From NCBI GenBank assembly GCA_026392515.1, contig JAPLBY010000001.1:1-64000 (forward strand): 64,000 nucleotides of DNA. The letters are read 5' to 3'. Below the pieces are notes generated by a model, which worked only from the letters and a program-made list of their open reading frames with translations, was not told the DNA's origin and did no database searches. Both the position numbers and the translations under genes were made by a program. Positions 26,423-34,428 of this stretch are shown here, piece by piece (position 1 is the first letter of the stretch; every line of letters begins with the position of its first letter). Origin of the DNA: Actinomycetota bacterium. Lineage in GTDB: Bacteria; Actinomycetota; Actinomycetes; S36-B12; UBA5976.

Positions 26423-26635
26423 ATGTCTGACGAAAAACAAACAATTACAGTTCGTGCCAATGGATCTTTGCGAGTAAACGGCGCAACTCTGATTGGTGCC
26501 GATGGAAACGTAATCAGTGACAAAGAAACTTTCTCGCTATGTCGTTGTGGGCATTCAAAAGATAAGCCGTTCTGTGATGGTGCTCATCGTGAAGCCGGAT
26601 TTGAAGATCCAGGCACTCACGCTCCAGTGGAATAA
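26423..26635 (+). CDS. CDGSH iron-sulfur domain protein
   Basis: The 70-residue protein contains the full 2Fe-2S motif C40-x-C42 ... C51-D-G-A-H55 (CRCGHSKDKPFCDGAH). The single domain sits at the C-terminal half, with a small beta-rich front. CDGSH proteins carry a redox-active, three-Cys-one-His cluster and are thought to act in electron or cluster transfer. A GGAAAGTAGG stretch upstream of the ATG may serve as ribosome-binding site. It lies between the MDMPI-like gene and a small gene in the same direction. Confidence 0.92.
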   Translation: MSDEKQTITVRANGSLRVNGATLIGADGNVISDKETFSLCRCGHSKDKPFCDGAHREAGFEDPGTHAPVE

Positions 26636-26651
26636 TTGGGTTCAATAGTTA

Positions 26652-26912
26652 ATGGAGTTAACTGAACTTAAAGGGCGTTGGAATGAAGTTCTTGATGAAC
26701 TTGAAGCAACCGACCGCATCGCGTGGCTTGCGTTTTTTGATGCCAGACTTGCTGACCTAACTGACGATGTCCTTACTCTGGATTTCTCAGATGCCACTAA
26801 ATTCCAAGATGGTCATGATCTCAAGAAAACGCTTCCAGAAAACAGTCATAAATCTTTACTTGCTGCGATCAAAAAAGTTACTGGACTAACTCTTACTTTG
26901 GAATTTAGTTAA
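26652..26912 (+). CDS. Small protein resembling the DnaX C-terminal region
   Basis: The 86-residue soluble protein (MELTELKGRWNEVLDEL...) has a W-x-EVL start, an AWLAFF block, a strand pattern DDVLTLDFSDATKFQDGHD, then a final helix and LTLTLEFS. This pattern resembles the small alpha/beta domain after the ATPase part of actinobacterial DnaX (LW..VL.....R..WALL......V....L.L.F). A stand-alone copy is unusual. The match is from memory of the pattern, so treat the function as unknown. It is 16 bases downstream of the CDGSH gene and probably co-transcribed. Confidence 0.5.
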   Translation: MELTELKGRWNEVLDELEATDRIAWLAFFDARLADLTDDVLTLDFSDATKFQDGHDLKKTLPENSHKSLLAAIKKVTGLTLTLEFS

Positions 26913-26925
26913 GTCTGGTTATCCG

Positions 26926-28098
26926 ATGTCATCAAAAAAGCGAATTGGTTTTCTGGCTGCAGCTGTTGCGCTGATCATCGTCGTTGGCTATTTAATTGCT
27001 AACCAGAGTCAAAGCAAATCTCCCCAAGCTGTTGTCTCCCCTATTAGTTCGCCAACTACTAGCCCTGAACCGAAACTTCGCAGTATTTCTATTGTTTCTA
27101 GCGGAGACATTTTGTTGCACGAAAGGCTATGGGCTCAGGCAAAAGCCGATGGTGTCGATGGCAACTGGGATTTTTACCCCCAGCTCGCAGACTTAGAGCC
27201 TGAGATTAGTTCAGCTGATTTAGCGCTTTGTCATTTGGAAACTCCGCTGGCAGAACTAGGCGTTGATTACCAGGGCTACCCAACCTTTAATGCCCCACCA
27301 CAAATAACTGAGGCCATCATCAAACTTGGTTTTGACATGTGTGGCACGGCTTCGAATCACAGTTTGGATCAAGGATTCAGCGGGCTAACTCGAACCATAG
27401 AAACTTTGGAGCGCGCCGGAATCCCACACACTGGCACTGCAACTTCACAAGCAGGTGCAAGTCAACCGCTGGTTATGGATGTACAGACTGCAAATGGTGT
27501 CGTAAAAGTTGGAATTTTGTCCTATACATATGGCTTCAACGGATTTGAACGTGATGCTGACAAGTTATGGAGTGCAAACTTAATTGACCCTGTCGCAATA
27601 ATCACCGAAGCCAAATTGGCACGCTCACAAGGCGCTGAAATTGTTATCGCCAAAATGCATTGGGGTGACGAATACACAAATAAGGCAAATGATTTTCAAA
27701 CTTCAGTCGCACAAGAACTAGCTGATTCGGGCCAAATAGATTTGATTGATGGTTCGCACAGCCACTCGGTGCAACCGATAACACAAATTGGCAATACCTG
27801 GATCGCCTATAGTCACGGCAACTTCGTTGCTGCGCATCGCGAACCAACAACTATTAAGTCTGAGGGATTAGTTACCCGTTGGGAGTTTGTTGAATCAGCA
27901 TCGGGAGGATTTAAGCTTTCCTGCGTCAAGGAAGTGCCGACGCTTATTCGCGATGATCGTCCAGTTCGAGTTATTGATGTAAACAAAGCATTGCAAACTG
28001 GTGAGTACTTTGGGGAAACAAAAAACCGCCTAGAGCAAGCAAAGGTTCGAACGGATGAAACCGTTAGAGCACTTGGTTTCAATCAGTTTTGTGAGTGA
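26926..28098 (+). CDS. CapA-family (PGA_cap) metallophosphoesterase-like protein
   Basis: The 390-residue protein starts with a signal anchor (residues ~6-26) followed by a Ser/Pro-rich linker. The CapA-like domain (~50-345) shows SGDILLHE, LCHLETPLA, TASNHSLDQG, AKMHWGDEY, DGSHSHSVQP and IAYSHGNFV, the usual metal-ligand motifs. CapA proteins take part in poly-gamma-glutamate production in Bacillus; in genomes like this no capsule operon lies nearby, so the substrate is unknown. It is probably exported or membrane-tethered. Confidence 0.88.
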   Translation: MSSKKRIGFLAAAVALIIVVGYLIANQSQSKSPQAVVSPISSPTTSPEPKLRSISIVSSGDILLHERLWAQAKADGVDGNWDFYPQLADLEPEISSADLALCHLETPLAELGVDYQGYPTFNAPPQITEAIIKLGFDMCGTASNHSLDQGFSGLTRTIETLERAGIPHTGTATSQAGASQPLVMDVQTANGVVKVGILSYTYGFNGFERDADKLWSANLIDPVAIITEAKLARSQGAEIVIAKMHWGDEYTNKANDFQTSVAQELADSGQIDLIDGSHSHSVQPITQIGNTWIAYSHGNFVAAHREPTTIKSEGLVTRWEFVESASGGFKLSCVKEVPTLIRDDRPVRVIDVNKALQTGEYFGETKNRLEQAKVRTDETVRALGFNQFCE

Positions 28099-28113
28099 GA
28101 AACGAACTTAGCT

Positions 28114-28551
28114 TTAACCGACGAGAACTAATTCACCGTTACCTAGATGAACTTTCTCGTCTTTAAGAATTAACCATTCTTCATCAGTGAAGATGCGGGA
28201 ACGAATTATGAATCGCAAGCCTTCAGGCGTTTCAAGTGAAAAACCTCCACCGCGTCCTGGGACTGCATCAATTGTGATGTGAGTATGTCGCCAGTATTCA
28301 AATTGTTCTAACGAAATCCAAACTTTAATTGGGTCAGCAATTCCATCGATTACTAATTCACCAAGAAGGACATCGGCGCCGCCGACTCTAAACTCGCCAG
28401 CGGTGTAACACATTGGCGCAGATCCATCACAGCAACCGCCGGATTGGTGGAACATCAATGGACCGTTGTTGGCTGTCAGCTTTCGTAACAATTCATTTGC
28501 TGCCTCTGCGGTAGCAATGCGCTGCGGTAAACCGCTGTAAGCAATTGTCAT
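28114..28551 (-). CDS. DUF779 protein, partner of aldehyde dehydrogenase
   Basis: The 145-residue protein contains HQSGGCCDGSAPMC (residues ~34-47) and the FRVG..DVLLGE, EQFEYWRHTH and LDVVPGRGGGFSLE-like blocks of DUF779 (here IDAVPGRGGGFSLE). The family almost always sits beside an AldB/acetaldehyde dehydrogenase, as here. The cysteine cluster suggests metal binding; its biochemical role is not established. A terminator-like hairpin separates it from the dehydrogenase gene. Confidence 0.88.
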   Translation of the reverse strand: MTIAYSGLPQRIATAEAANELLRKLTANNGPLMFHQSGGCCDGSAPMCYTAGEFRVGGADVLLGELVIDGIADPIKVWISLEQFEYWRHTHITIDAVPGRGGGFSLETPEGLRFIIRSRIFTDEEWLILKDEKVHLGNGELVLVG

Positions 28552-28576
28552 AAGTTCACGTTACTCCGTTAAAGAA

Positions 28577-28608
28577 AAATGCGGGAGGCCAATTGACCTC
28601 CCGCATTT
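28577..28608 (-). terminator. Rho-independent terminator after aldehyde dehydrogenase
   Basis: A 12-bp perfect stem (28577-28588 with 28597-28608; core GCGGGAGG/CCTCCCGC) with an 8-base loop is followed on the minus strand by TTTTTCTTT. It lies between the aldehyde dehydrogenase stop and the DUF779 start, so it may end or weaken transcription into DUF779. Confidence 0.85.
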
Positions 28609-28616
28609 GGGCGATC

Positions 28617-30140
28617 CTAGAAGAATCCCAACTTGCTTTCTGAGTAGCTGACCAAAAGGTTCTTGGTCTGCTGGTAGTGATCCAACATCATCTTGTGGTT
28701 TTCGCGACCGATACCGGATGACTTGTATCCACCGAACGCAGCATGTGCTGGGTAGGCGTGGTAGCAGTTGGTCCAAACACGGCCGGCTTGAATCTCGCGA
28801 CCAGCACGGTATGCGGTATTCATCTTGCGAGTCCAGACGCCTGCGCCCAAACCATACAAGGTGTCATTCGCAATTTCCATAGCTTCTTCGAAGCCATCAA
28901 ACTTCGCGACGGAAATAACAGGTCCGAAGATTTCCTCTTGGAAAATTCTCATGCTGTTCTTGCCTTCGAAGATCGTTGGCTCGATGTAGTAACCACCTGC
29001 AAGATCGCCACCAAGATCGGCGCGCTTGCCACCAAGAGCTAGCTTTGCACCTTCTTGCTTGCCGATTTCGATGTAGCTAAGGATCTTTTCCATCTGGTCA
29101 TTGGAGACCTGAGCACCAAGCATTGTGTTGGTATCTAATGGATTTCCTTGAGTAATCGCCTTGGTACGAACGATGCAGTCAGCTAGGAACTTGTCATAGA
29201 TAGGTGCATCAATCAGTGCGCGTGAAGGACAGGTACAAACTTCACCCTGGTTTAGGGCGAACATGTTGAAACCTTCAAGGCACTTGTCGTAGAACGCATC
29301 GTTTTCATCTGCAATGTCGCGGAAGAAAATGTTTGGTGACTTTCCACCAAGTTCCAAAGTGACCGGAATGATGTTTTCTGATGCATACTGCATGATCAAG
29401 CGACCAGTTGTGGTTTCACCTGTGAATGCAATTTTTGCAATGCGGCGTGATGATGCAAGTGGCTTACCTGCTTCAACACCAAATCCGTTAACGATGTTCA
29501 CAACGCCTGCTGGTAATAGATCAGCAATTAGATCCATTAAGAACAGGATTGAAACTGGAGTTTGTTCCGCTGGCTTAAGCACTACGCAGTTTCCTGCAGC
29601 AAGTGCTGGTGCAAGTTTCCAAGTTGCCATCAAGATTGGGAAGTTCCAAGGAATGATCTGACCAACAACACCTAGTGGCTCATGGAAATGATAAGCAACA
29701 GTGTCGTGATCAAGTTCGCCGATTGAACCTTCTTGCGCGCGAATTGCGCTAGCGAAGTAACGGAAGTGATCGATCGCTAATGGAATATCGGCAGCCATAG
29801 TTTCGCGAACTGGCTTTCCGTTCTCCCAGGTTTCAGCAACCGCAATCTTTTCTAGGTTTGCTTCCATACGATCTGCAATTTTGTTCAAAATAATTGCGCG
29901 CTCGGTTACGGAAGTCTTATTCCAAGTCTTGGCAGCTGCGTGCGCAGCATCAAGTGCCTTTTCGATATCTTCTGCGGTGCCTCGAGCAACTTCACAGAAA
30001 ACTTTTCCTGTCACAGGTGTTACGTTTTCGAAATATTGACCTTTAACGGGGGCAACGTATTGTCCACCGATCCAGTGGTCGTAGCGTGACTTGTATTCAG
30101 CTACGGCCCCGGCTTGTCCGGGTTGGGCATAAACAGTCAT
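28617..30140 (-). CDS. AldB-type NAD(P)-dependent aldehyde dehydrogenase
   Basis: The 507-residue enzyme closely follows E. coli AldB along its length, for example [45 protein letters not shown] with the catalytic cysteine, EEIFGPV and [13 protein letters not shown]. It oxidises acetaldehyde or other short aldehydes to acids; acetyl-CoA synthetase elsewhere in the window could use the acetate. The frame opens at 30179, but AGAGG lies eight bases before the ATG at 30140 and the upstream part is not conserved, so I chose 30140. A hairpin lies in the leader. Confidence 0.95.
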   Translation of the reverse strand: MTVYAQPGQAGAVAEYKSRYDHWIGGQYVAPVKGQYFENVTPVTGKVFCEVARGTAEDIEKALDAAHAAAKTWNKTSVTERAIILNKIADRMEANLEKIAVAETWENGKPVRETMAADIPLAIDHFRYFASAIRAQEGSIGELDHDTVAYHFHEPLGVVGQIIPWNFPILMATWKLAPALAAGNCVVLKPAEQTPVSILFLMDLIADLLPAGVVNIVNGFGVEAGKPLASSRRIAKIAFTGETTTGRLIMQYASENIIPVTLELGGKSPNIFFRDIADENDAFYDKCLEGFNMFALNQGEVCTCPSRALIDAPIYDKFLADCIVRTKAITQGNPLDTNTMLGAQVSNDQMEKILSYIEIGKQEGAKLALGGKRADLGGDLAGGYYIEPTIFEGKNSMRIFQEEIFGPVISVAKFDGFEEAMEIANDTLYGLGAGVWTRKMNTAYRAGREIQAGRVWTNCYHAYPAHAAFGGYKSSGIGRENHKMMLDHYQQTKNLLVSYSESKLGFF

Positions 30141-30156
30141 TGTTTTTCCTCTCAGT

Positions 30157-30176
30157 GTCGGCATCGTTTTGCCGAC
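30157..30176 (-). promoter_or_regulatory. Leader hairpin before aldehyde dehydrogenase
   Basis: GTCGGCA and TGCCGAC form a 7-bp stem with a 6-base loop. It ends about ten bases before the AGAGG ribosome-binding site of the aldehyde dehydrogenase gene, so it could affect translation or serve as an operator. Confidence 0.4.
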
Positions 30177-30230
30177 CAACTAGTTGTGACGGTACGTCTA
30201 GTTCTCCTGCCTTTTCATAGGAATCAATTA

Positions 30231-30289
30231 CCACCTAGCCCTAAGCAGGCAAATTGGTCAGGTTTGCCCCTATCCAAACGGCTAGGTGG
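30231..30289. promoter_or_regulatory. Nested inverted repeats in the divergent control region
   Basis: CCACCTAGCC (30231-30240) and GGCTAGGTGG (30280-30289) are perfect 10-bp inverted arms 39 bases apart. Inside them GGCAAA (30248-30253) and TTTGCC (30263-30268) form a second pair. The element lies between the aldehyde dehydrogenase and the response regulator gene and ends ~17 bases before the regulator's start. It may be an operator for that regulator. Confidence 0.45.
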
Positions 30290-30306
30290 GCAGTTAGCAT
30301 CAAATC

Positions 30307-30996
30307 ATGGCGTCAGATCCAAGACCTGAAGTTTCGCTCGGTCGCCGATCCCCTATGGCCACAACTCGAATTGTTGTGGCAGATCGAAATGTAATTACCC
30401 GAGTTGGCATTCGTTCAATCCTGGAGCGTAATGCTGGAATGGCAGTTGTCGCTGAGGCCACAACCTACGACGCTGTCATTGATGCCGTTGATGAGCATGG
30501 TCCAGACATCATGATTATCGATTTGGACCTAGGCGATGACACCACTCGCGGTTTGTCGCTGTGTGAGGAAATTTCAGATCGTTATCCAGCCACAAAAATC
30601 TTGGTTCTGGCCAACACCCTCAGCGAACTAATTGTGATTGAAGCACTTCGCCGCGGTGCAAATGGATATCTTTGCAAAAATGATTTGAAGTCAGATGAAT
30701 TGATCAATGGCGTGAAAGCGATTCAGGACGGCGACACAGTACTTGGTCGCGGTGTTGGTTCATTGGTTGCTAAAGGACTTGGTTCGACACGTGATAAAAC
30801 TGAGCATTTAACTGACCGCGAGCTAGATGTAATTCGCGCAATCTCACGTGGGCTGAGCAACAAACAAATCGCTCACGAAATGTTTATCTCTGAAAGCACG
30901 GTCAAGTTTCACATTCAAAATGCTTCAAAGAAACTTAATAGTCACCGTAGGGCTGAATTAGTTCATCGAGCAAGCGCCGCTGGACTGATTACTTAA
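30307..30996 (+). CDS. Orphan LuxR/NarL-type response regulator
   Basis: The receiver domain has the phosphoacceptor D72 in IIDLDLG, the switch threonine in VLANT and the lysine in LCKNDL. The C-terminal HTH is canonical (LTDRELDVIRAISRGLSNKQIA, then ESTVKFHIQNASKKL). There is no kinase gene next to it. It is divergent from the AldB-type dehydrogenase and shares a control region with inverted repeats, so that gene is a likely target (inference). Neither possible start (30307 or M17 at 30355) has a clear Shine-Dalgarno site; a leaderless transcript is possible. Confidence 0.88.
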   Translation: MASDPRPEVSLGRRSPMATTRIVVADRNVITRVGIRSILERNAGMAVVAEATTYDAVIDAVDEHGPDIMIIDLDLGDDTTRGLSLCEEISDRYPATKILVLANTLSELIVIEALRRGANGYLCKNDLKSDELINGVKAIQDGDTVLGRGVGSLVAKGLGSTRDKTEHLTDRELDVIRAISRGLSNKQIAHEMFISESTVKFHIQNASKKLNSHRRAELVHRASAAGLIT

Positions 30997-31062
30997 TTAC
31001 CTGCTGCTCTAGAGGTTTCTGGCAGCGCGAACATGCAATAGCGCTAGTAGCCTTGAAAAACT

Positions 31063-32250
31063 ATGAACCAACCGCTTTCACTCGATGCACCTGTTCTCGA
31101 AATTATCGAACGAGGTTTTCAAGGTCTCTACTCTGGAGAGCTTGGACTTAGTTCCATCAAGGGCGGGCAAACTACAGCTGACAGTGCTTTAGAAACACTG
31201 GACATCACTGGTTATGCAAGCAAGCGTTCTGAGGTTCTTCCGAAGTCACGCCGCGGTGCAAGCGTTTTATCGCCATACATCCGCCACAATCTTCTGACTC
31301 TGGCTCAAGTGCATCGCGCAGTTAAAACAGCTCCGTATAAGGATCGCGAAAAATTCCAGGATGAACTTTATTGGCAGGAATACGCACGCCACCTTTATGC
31401 CCGCATTGGTACTCGGCTATTTGAAAATCTGCGATTTGAAGCAAATGCAAAGAGTCAAGGTGATGGCTGGAATCGCGACATGAAATGTGTTGATGAGGTT
31501 GTTTCAGAACTAGAAACAGACGGATGGTTAGTCAATCAAACTCGGATGTGGCTTGCTTCGCATTGGACGGTTCGCAACAACATCGGTTGGTTGCATGGCC
31601 AGGATCGTATGTACCAAGAATTGATTGACGGCTCGCGCGCGGCAAACCTTCTTGGATGGCAGTGGACTGTTGGTGCAGGAACAGGTAAGCCTTATGGGTT
31701 TGCGCGCTGGCAGGTTGAAAAGCGAGCTCCTGGTTTGTGTAATCAATGTCAGTTCTCGAATGCTTGCCCTATCCAAGAATTTCCAGAAGAAGTTTCGTTA
31801 AACCGAATTGATGTTGATTCTCTATTGGAACATGATCTTGATCCAGAAAAGACATCCGGACCATCGACTGCGTTGAAAACGGATTCACCAAAGTACGTAT
31901 TGCTAACTATTGATTCGATGGGTGACAAAGATCCAGCACTGGTAGCCAATCCTGATCTGCCGGTTGTATTCGTATTTAACGAGGAAGCGCTTCGTAAACT
32001 TCAGTTGAGTTCAAGGCGAATTGGTTTCTATCTCGAAACTCTCCAGGACTTGGCGCAGCGACGTAACTTGCAGGTACATTTAGGCAACCCCTACGAATTT
32101 GCCAAAGTTAATCCAGTTGCAGTCACGTTCGCGCCGGTTCCGTCATTTAAGAAGTTCACAAATCTGGCTGAGATTCACCCATACCCATGGTTACAAAAAC
32201 CGCACTCAGGTTCAGTCAAGAGTTTTTCGGCCTGGCGAAAGTCAAAATAA
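31063..32250 (+). CDS. Photolyase/cryptochrome-like flavoprotein with swapped domain order
   Basis: Residues ~25-225 match the helical FAD-binding domain of DNA photolyases: LSPYIRHNLLTLAQV, DELYWQEYARHLY, DGWLVNQTRMWLASHW and IDGSRAANLLGWQW. Normally an alpha/beta domain precedes this part. Here that domain seems to follow (residues ~277-395): YVLLTIDSMGDKDPAL, LPVVFVFNEEAL, SSRRIGFYLETLQDLAQRR, LQVHLGNP, and a final SVKSFSAWRK that recalls the usual TPFWRAW linker. A cysteine cluster C226-x2-C229-x5-C235 lies between. It may repair UV dimers or sense light. The protein is otherwise complete at 395 residues, shorter than typical photolyases (~450-500). Confidence 0.8.
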   Translation: MNQPLSLDAPVLEIIERGFQGLYSGELGLSSIKGGQTTADSALETLDITGYASKRSEVLPKSRRGASVLSPYIRHNLLTLAQVHRAVKTAPYKDREKFQDELYWQEYARHLYARIGTRLFENLRFEANAKSQGDGWNRDMKCVDEVVSELETDGWLVNQTRMWLASHWTVRNNIGWLHGQDRMYQELIDGSRAANLLGWQWTVGAGTGKPYGFARWQVEKRAPGLCNQCQFSNACPIQEFPEEVSLNRIDVDSLLEHDLDPEKTSGPSTALKTDSPKYVLLTIDSMGDKDPALVANPDLPVVFVFNEEALRKLQLSSRRIGFYLETLQDLAQRRNLQVHLGNPYEFAKVNPVAVTFAPVPSFKKFTNLAEIHPYPWLQKPHSGSVKSFSAWRKSK

Positions 32251-32282
32251 GAATAATTCTAAGAAATTTGAATGAAATCAAC

Positions 32283-32358
32283 TGGCGCGCTCGAAGGGAT
32301 TCGAACCCCTAACCTTCTGATCCGTAGTCAGATGCTCTATCCGTTGAGCTACGAGCGC
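32283..32358 (-). tRNA. tRNA-Arg (ACG)
   Basis: The minus strand folds as a tRNA: acceptor GCGCTCG paired with CGAGCGC, anticodon arm TCTGA-CTACGGA-TCAGA with anticodon ACG, and T-loop GGTTCGAATCC. The discriminator base is G and CCA is encoded. It reads CGU-family arginine codons after deamination of A34. Confidence 0.97.
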
Positions 32359-32431
32359 GTGCGCACCTCAATGCGCTCCGCCAGTCTAGCCCAATTAGAG
32401 GGTCTGCCAAAAATCACAGATTACAGGGAGA

Positions 32432-32752
32432 TTAGATGTCTTCGATTGAGTCGTGAATTGGGATTACTTGGTCAAGACCTGTAATGCCAAACACCTTTAG
32501 TACGCGCTCATTTGTGATTACTAGGTCGAGGTCTTTGTCTGCTTCACGGCAACGCTTTAGACCTCGAACAATTACGCCTAAACCTGATGAATCCATAAAT
32601 GACACATCAGTTAAATCGATTGCGAGTGAAGCGGTGCCGGATTCGATTGCAGCGATAATCGCGGTATCCAATTCAGGTGAAGTTGCTAAATCTACTTCGC
32701 CAGAAACCGTGATTACATAACGGTCTGAGCCTGGGGTCGTTGCGATTTGCAT
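32432..32752 (-). CDS. STAS-domain anti-sigma factor antagonist
   Basis: The ~106-residue protein is a single STAS domain with SGEVDLATSPEL near residue 17 and the switch motif FMDSSGLGV near residue 52, where a serine would be phosphorylated by an anti-sigma kinase. Such proteins release a sigma factor by partner switching. The frame opens with TTG at 32767, but AAAAGGA sits five bases before the ATG at 32752, which I prefer. No RsbW-type kinase lies in the window; a SpoIIE-type phosphatase gene is at 52.5 kb. Confidence 0.9.
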   Translation of the reverse strand: MQIATTPGSDRYVITVSGEVDLATSPELDTAIIAAIESGTASLAIDLTDVSFMDSSGLGVIVRGLKRCREADKDLDLVITNERVLKVFGITGLDQVIPIHDSIEDI

Positions 32753-32794
32753 GATCATCCTTTTCAAGTTGTAGTACTAATCTACGCTATGAAT

Positions 32795-33163
32795 TTAATC
32801 GTCACTTGCAATCCCTGCCCTGGAACTTGCCTGAATTTTTGGCAGAAATGTGCTCAAAAATCGATTTGGGTTTGGCTCTGAAAGCAAGATTTCGATACTC
32901 GCCGAGTTGGCTTCACATTCTGCTTGGGTACCGAAATTTGTAGTGCTGTACTCCTGCGCGAAAACACAAGCCTGTTCTTGATTGAATTCAAGTTCGCGAG
33001 CTCCGGCCAGTGCAATGGCTTCTGCTTTAGCGTTCAACCTTTGCTGTGCAATTAGAACTTCAGCAACCATTCCAATTGCGATGGTTCCAAGAAGGAATGC
33101 AATAACGACTGCTAACACCAGAATTGAGATCTGTCCCGATTCACTCTTCGTTGACCGATCCAT
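32795..33163 (-). CDS. TadE-like / Rv3654c-type secretion-neighbourhood protein
   Basis: The 122-residue protein opens with ESGQISILVLAVVIAFLLG, one membrane helix (~12-35), followed by RLNAKAEAIALAGAREL. This is the pattern of TadE-like proteins that end actinobacterial Tad clusters (Rv3654c type). The rest is exported and contains two cysteines. It is probably a minor pilin or assembly factor. Gaps of two bases link it to the gene before. Confidence 0.8.
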   Translation of the reverse strand: MDRSTKSESGQISILVLAVVIAFLLGTIAIGMVAEVLIAQQRLNAKAEAIALAGARELEFNQEQACVFAQEYSTTNFGTQAECEANSASIEILLSEPNPNRFLSTFLPKIQASSRAGIASDD

Positions 33164-33165
33164 AC

Positions 33166-33567
33166 TTAACCAAATTCTTCAAAGACGGGTTCAAGTCGAG
33201 CACGCGAAATTGCCGATAAATCGATTTGGTACGGGACCAAAATCAAGCCAATGTTCTTGGTGGTCCTTAAAGTGAACTGAACAACTTCAGCTTCCGTGTC
33301 AGGTTCAATCACGATTTCAGTTCCTTCCGGAAGTGAGTTTCGAAATGAATCAGGAATCGGATCGCCGCGTCCAACAATTCTTGCGCCCAATGCCGCTGCA
33401 CTCTCCAATTGAATTTGGGTAACAGTTAATCCCACAAGCGAGACTGACATTGCAACAACAATCAAAAGTGCAGGAATTGCCAATGCAAATTCGGCAATCG
33501 CATATCCGTGACTGCGTTGGACTAGGTGTTTGCCCTCATCTAGTCCAACGCTGACTTCACTAGTCAT
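33166..33567 (-). CDS. TadE-family minor pilin
   Basis: The 133-residue protein has HGYAIAEFALAIPALLIVVAMSV, the TadE-type start with a glutamate at position 5 of the hydrophobic stretch, then QLESAAALGARIVGRGD. The periplasmic part is ~80 residues. TadE/TadG pseudopilins take part in Tad pilus assembly. It sits between the pilin-like gene and the TadE-like gene with gaps of two bases. Confidence 0.82.
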   Translation of the reverse strand: MTSEVSVGLDEGKHLVQRSHGYAIAEFALAIPALLIVVAMSVSLVGLTVTQIQLESAAALGARIVGRGDPIPDSFRNSLPEGTEIVIEPDTEAEVVQFTLRTTKNIGLILVPYQIDLSAISRARLEPVFEEFG

Positions 33568-33569
33568 GC

Positions 33570-33755
33570 TTAGCTAAAGAAAAGAAAGCTAAATGCCTGC
33601 TGAATAATCTTCCAAAACAGATCTTGGACTTCTGGACTTGTCAGCATCTTTAGTAACAATCCGCCTAGACCGGCAGCAGCAACAGTTCCAACTGCATACT
33701 CAGCAGTTGTCATACCTTCTTCATTTGTAATCGCTTGATTAATTCTTGGATTCAC
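33570..33755 (-). CDS. Flp-type pilin (DUF4244)
   Basis: The 61-residue protein contains NEEGMTTAEYAVGTVAAAGLGGLLLK, a Flp pilin core: a processing site G/M, the conserved E two residues after TA, and one helix. The frame opens at 33815, but GAGG stands five bases before a GTG at 33755, which gives the short pre-pilin expected (Rv3656c is of similar type). It would be the major subunit of a thin pilus. Confidence 0.8.
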   Translation of the reverse strand: MNPRINQAITNEEGMTTAEYAVGTVAAAGLGGLLLKMLTSPEVQDLFWKIIQQAFSFLFFS

Positions 33756-33861
33756 TGGTACCTCATTTCTGATAATGCGCGAGTGCGCAATTGAAGTTTG
33801 AGGAATTGGCACCAATCTCGAAACACAAATGCGAGACTTGTTGAATTCGTCCGTCTGTGGA

Positions 33862-34428
33862 TTACTGAGTTAGGCCACCAATCAACCCAGCGACAATTGG
33901 TATTACCGCAAGCAGAATGAACGCTGGCAAGAAACATAAGCCCAAAGGCAAAACACTTTTCACCGCAACAGATTTGATTCGCTGTAACTTTTCGGTATCG
34001 ATCGAGCTTTGTAACACAAACTCAACATCGGCCAACTGGTCTGTGATTGGACTACCGGAATGCAGGGATGTTATTAATGCATCTGAGATAGATCGCCAAC
34101 CAGGATTAGCGATTGCGATTTTCTCAAGCCCACGGGAAAGTGGGAAGCCCACCCCGAATTGATTCAGCGCTTGTTCAAGTTCCTGTGATGCTGCACGAGG
34201 TGAATGTTTCTGGGCGTATTGGAGCGCATCACTAATCGTCATCCCCGAACTGATGCCTAATCGAATAATCTCCAAAGCTTGAAGGACTTCCGAGATAGTG
34301 GCAGTCCTTACCCTGGCAGCTATTTCGATTTGGGTTTCTATGGGCGGGTCCTTCGGTAACTTTCTCTGAGGTGGCGGGAAGTAAAGGTATGCCGCCAAGC
34401 AAATACACAGGATTGCAAAGGTTTTCAC
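33862..34428 (-). CDS. TadC-like type II secretion F-domain protein
   Basis: The 188-residue protein has an N-terminal membrane segment (~3-18), a cytoplasmic F domain containing RLGISSGMTISDALQYA and FGVGFPLSRGLEKIA, then two C-terminal segments (~145-185) with LPLGLCFLPAFILLAVIPIVAGLI. That is about two thirds of the length of proteobacterial TadC but fits short actinobacterial versions. It forms the inner-membrane platform with the TadB-like protein upstream (four-base overlap). Confidence 0.82.
   Translation of the reverse strand: MKTFAILCICLAAYLYFPPPQRKLPKDPPIETQIEIAARVRTATISEVLQALEIIRLGISSGMTISDALQYAQKHSPRAASQELEQALNQFGVGFPLSRGLEKIAIANPGWRSISDALITSLHSGSPITDQLADVEFVLQSSIDTEKLQRIKSVAVKSVLPLGLCFLPAFILLAVIPIVAGLIGGLTQ

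Noticed and set aside
33755-33815. Longer pilin start at 33815.
   Set aside because: The extra 20 residues are not pilin-like and the GTG at 33755 has GAGG at the right distance.
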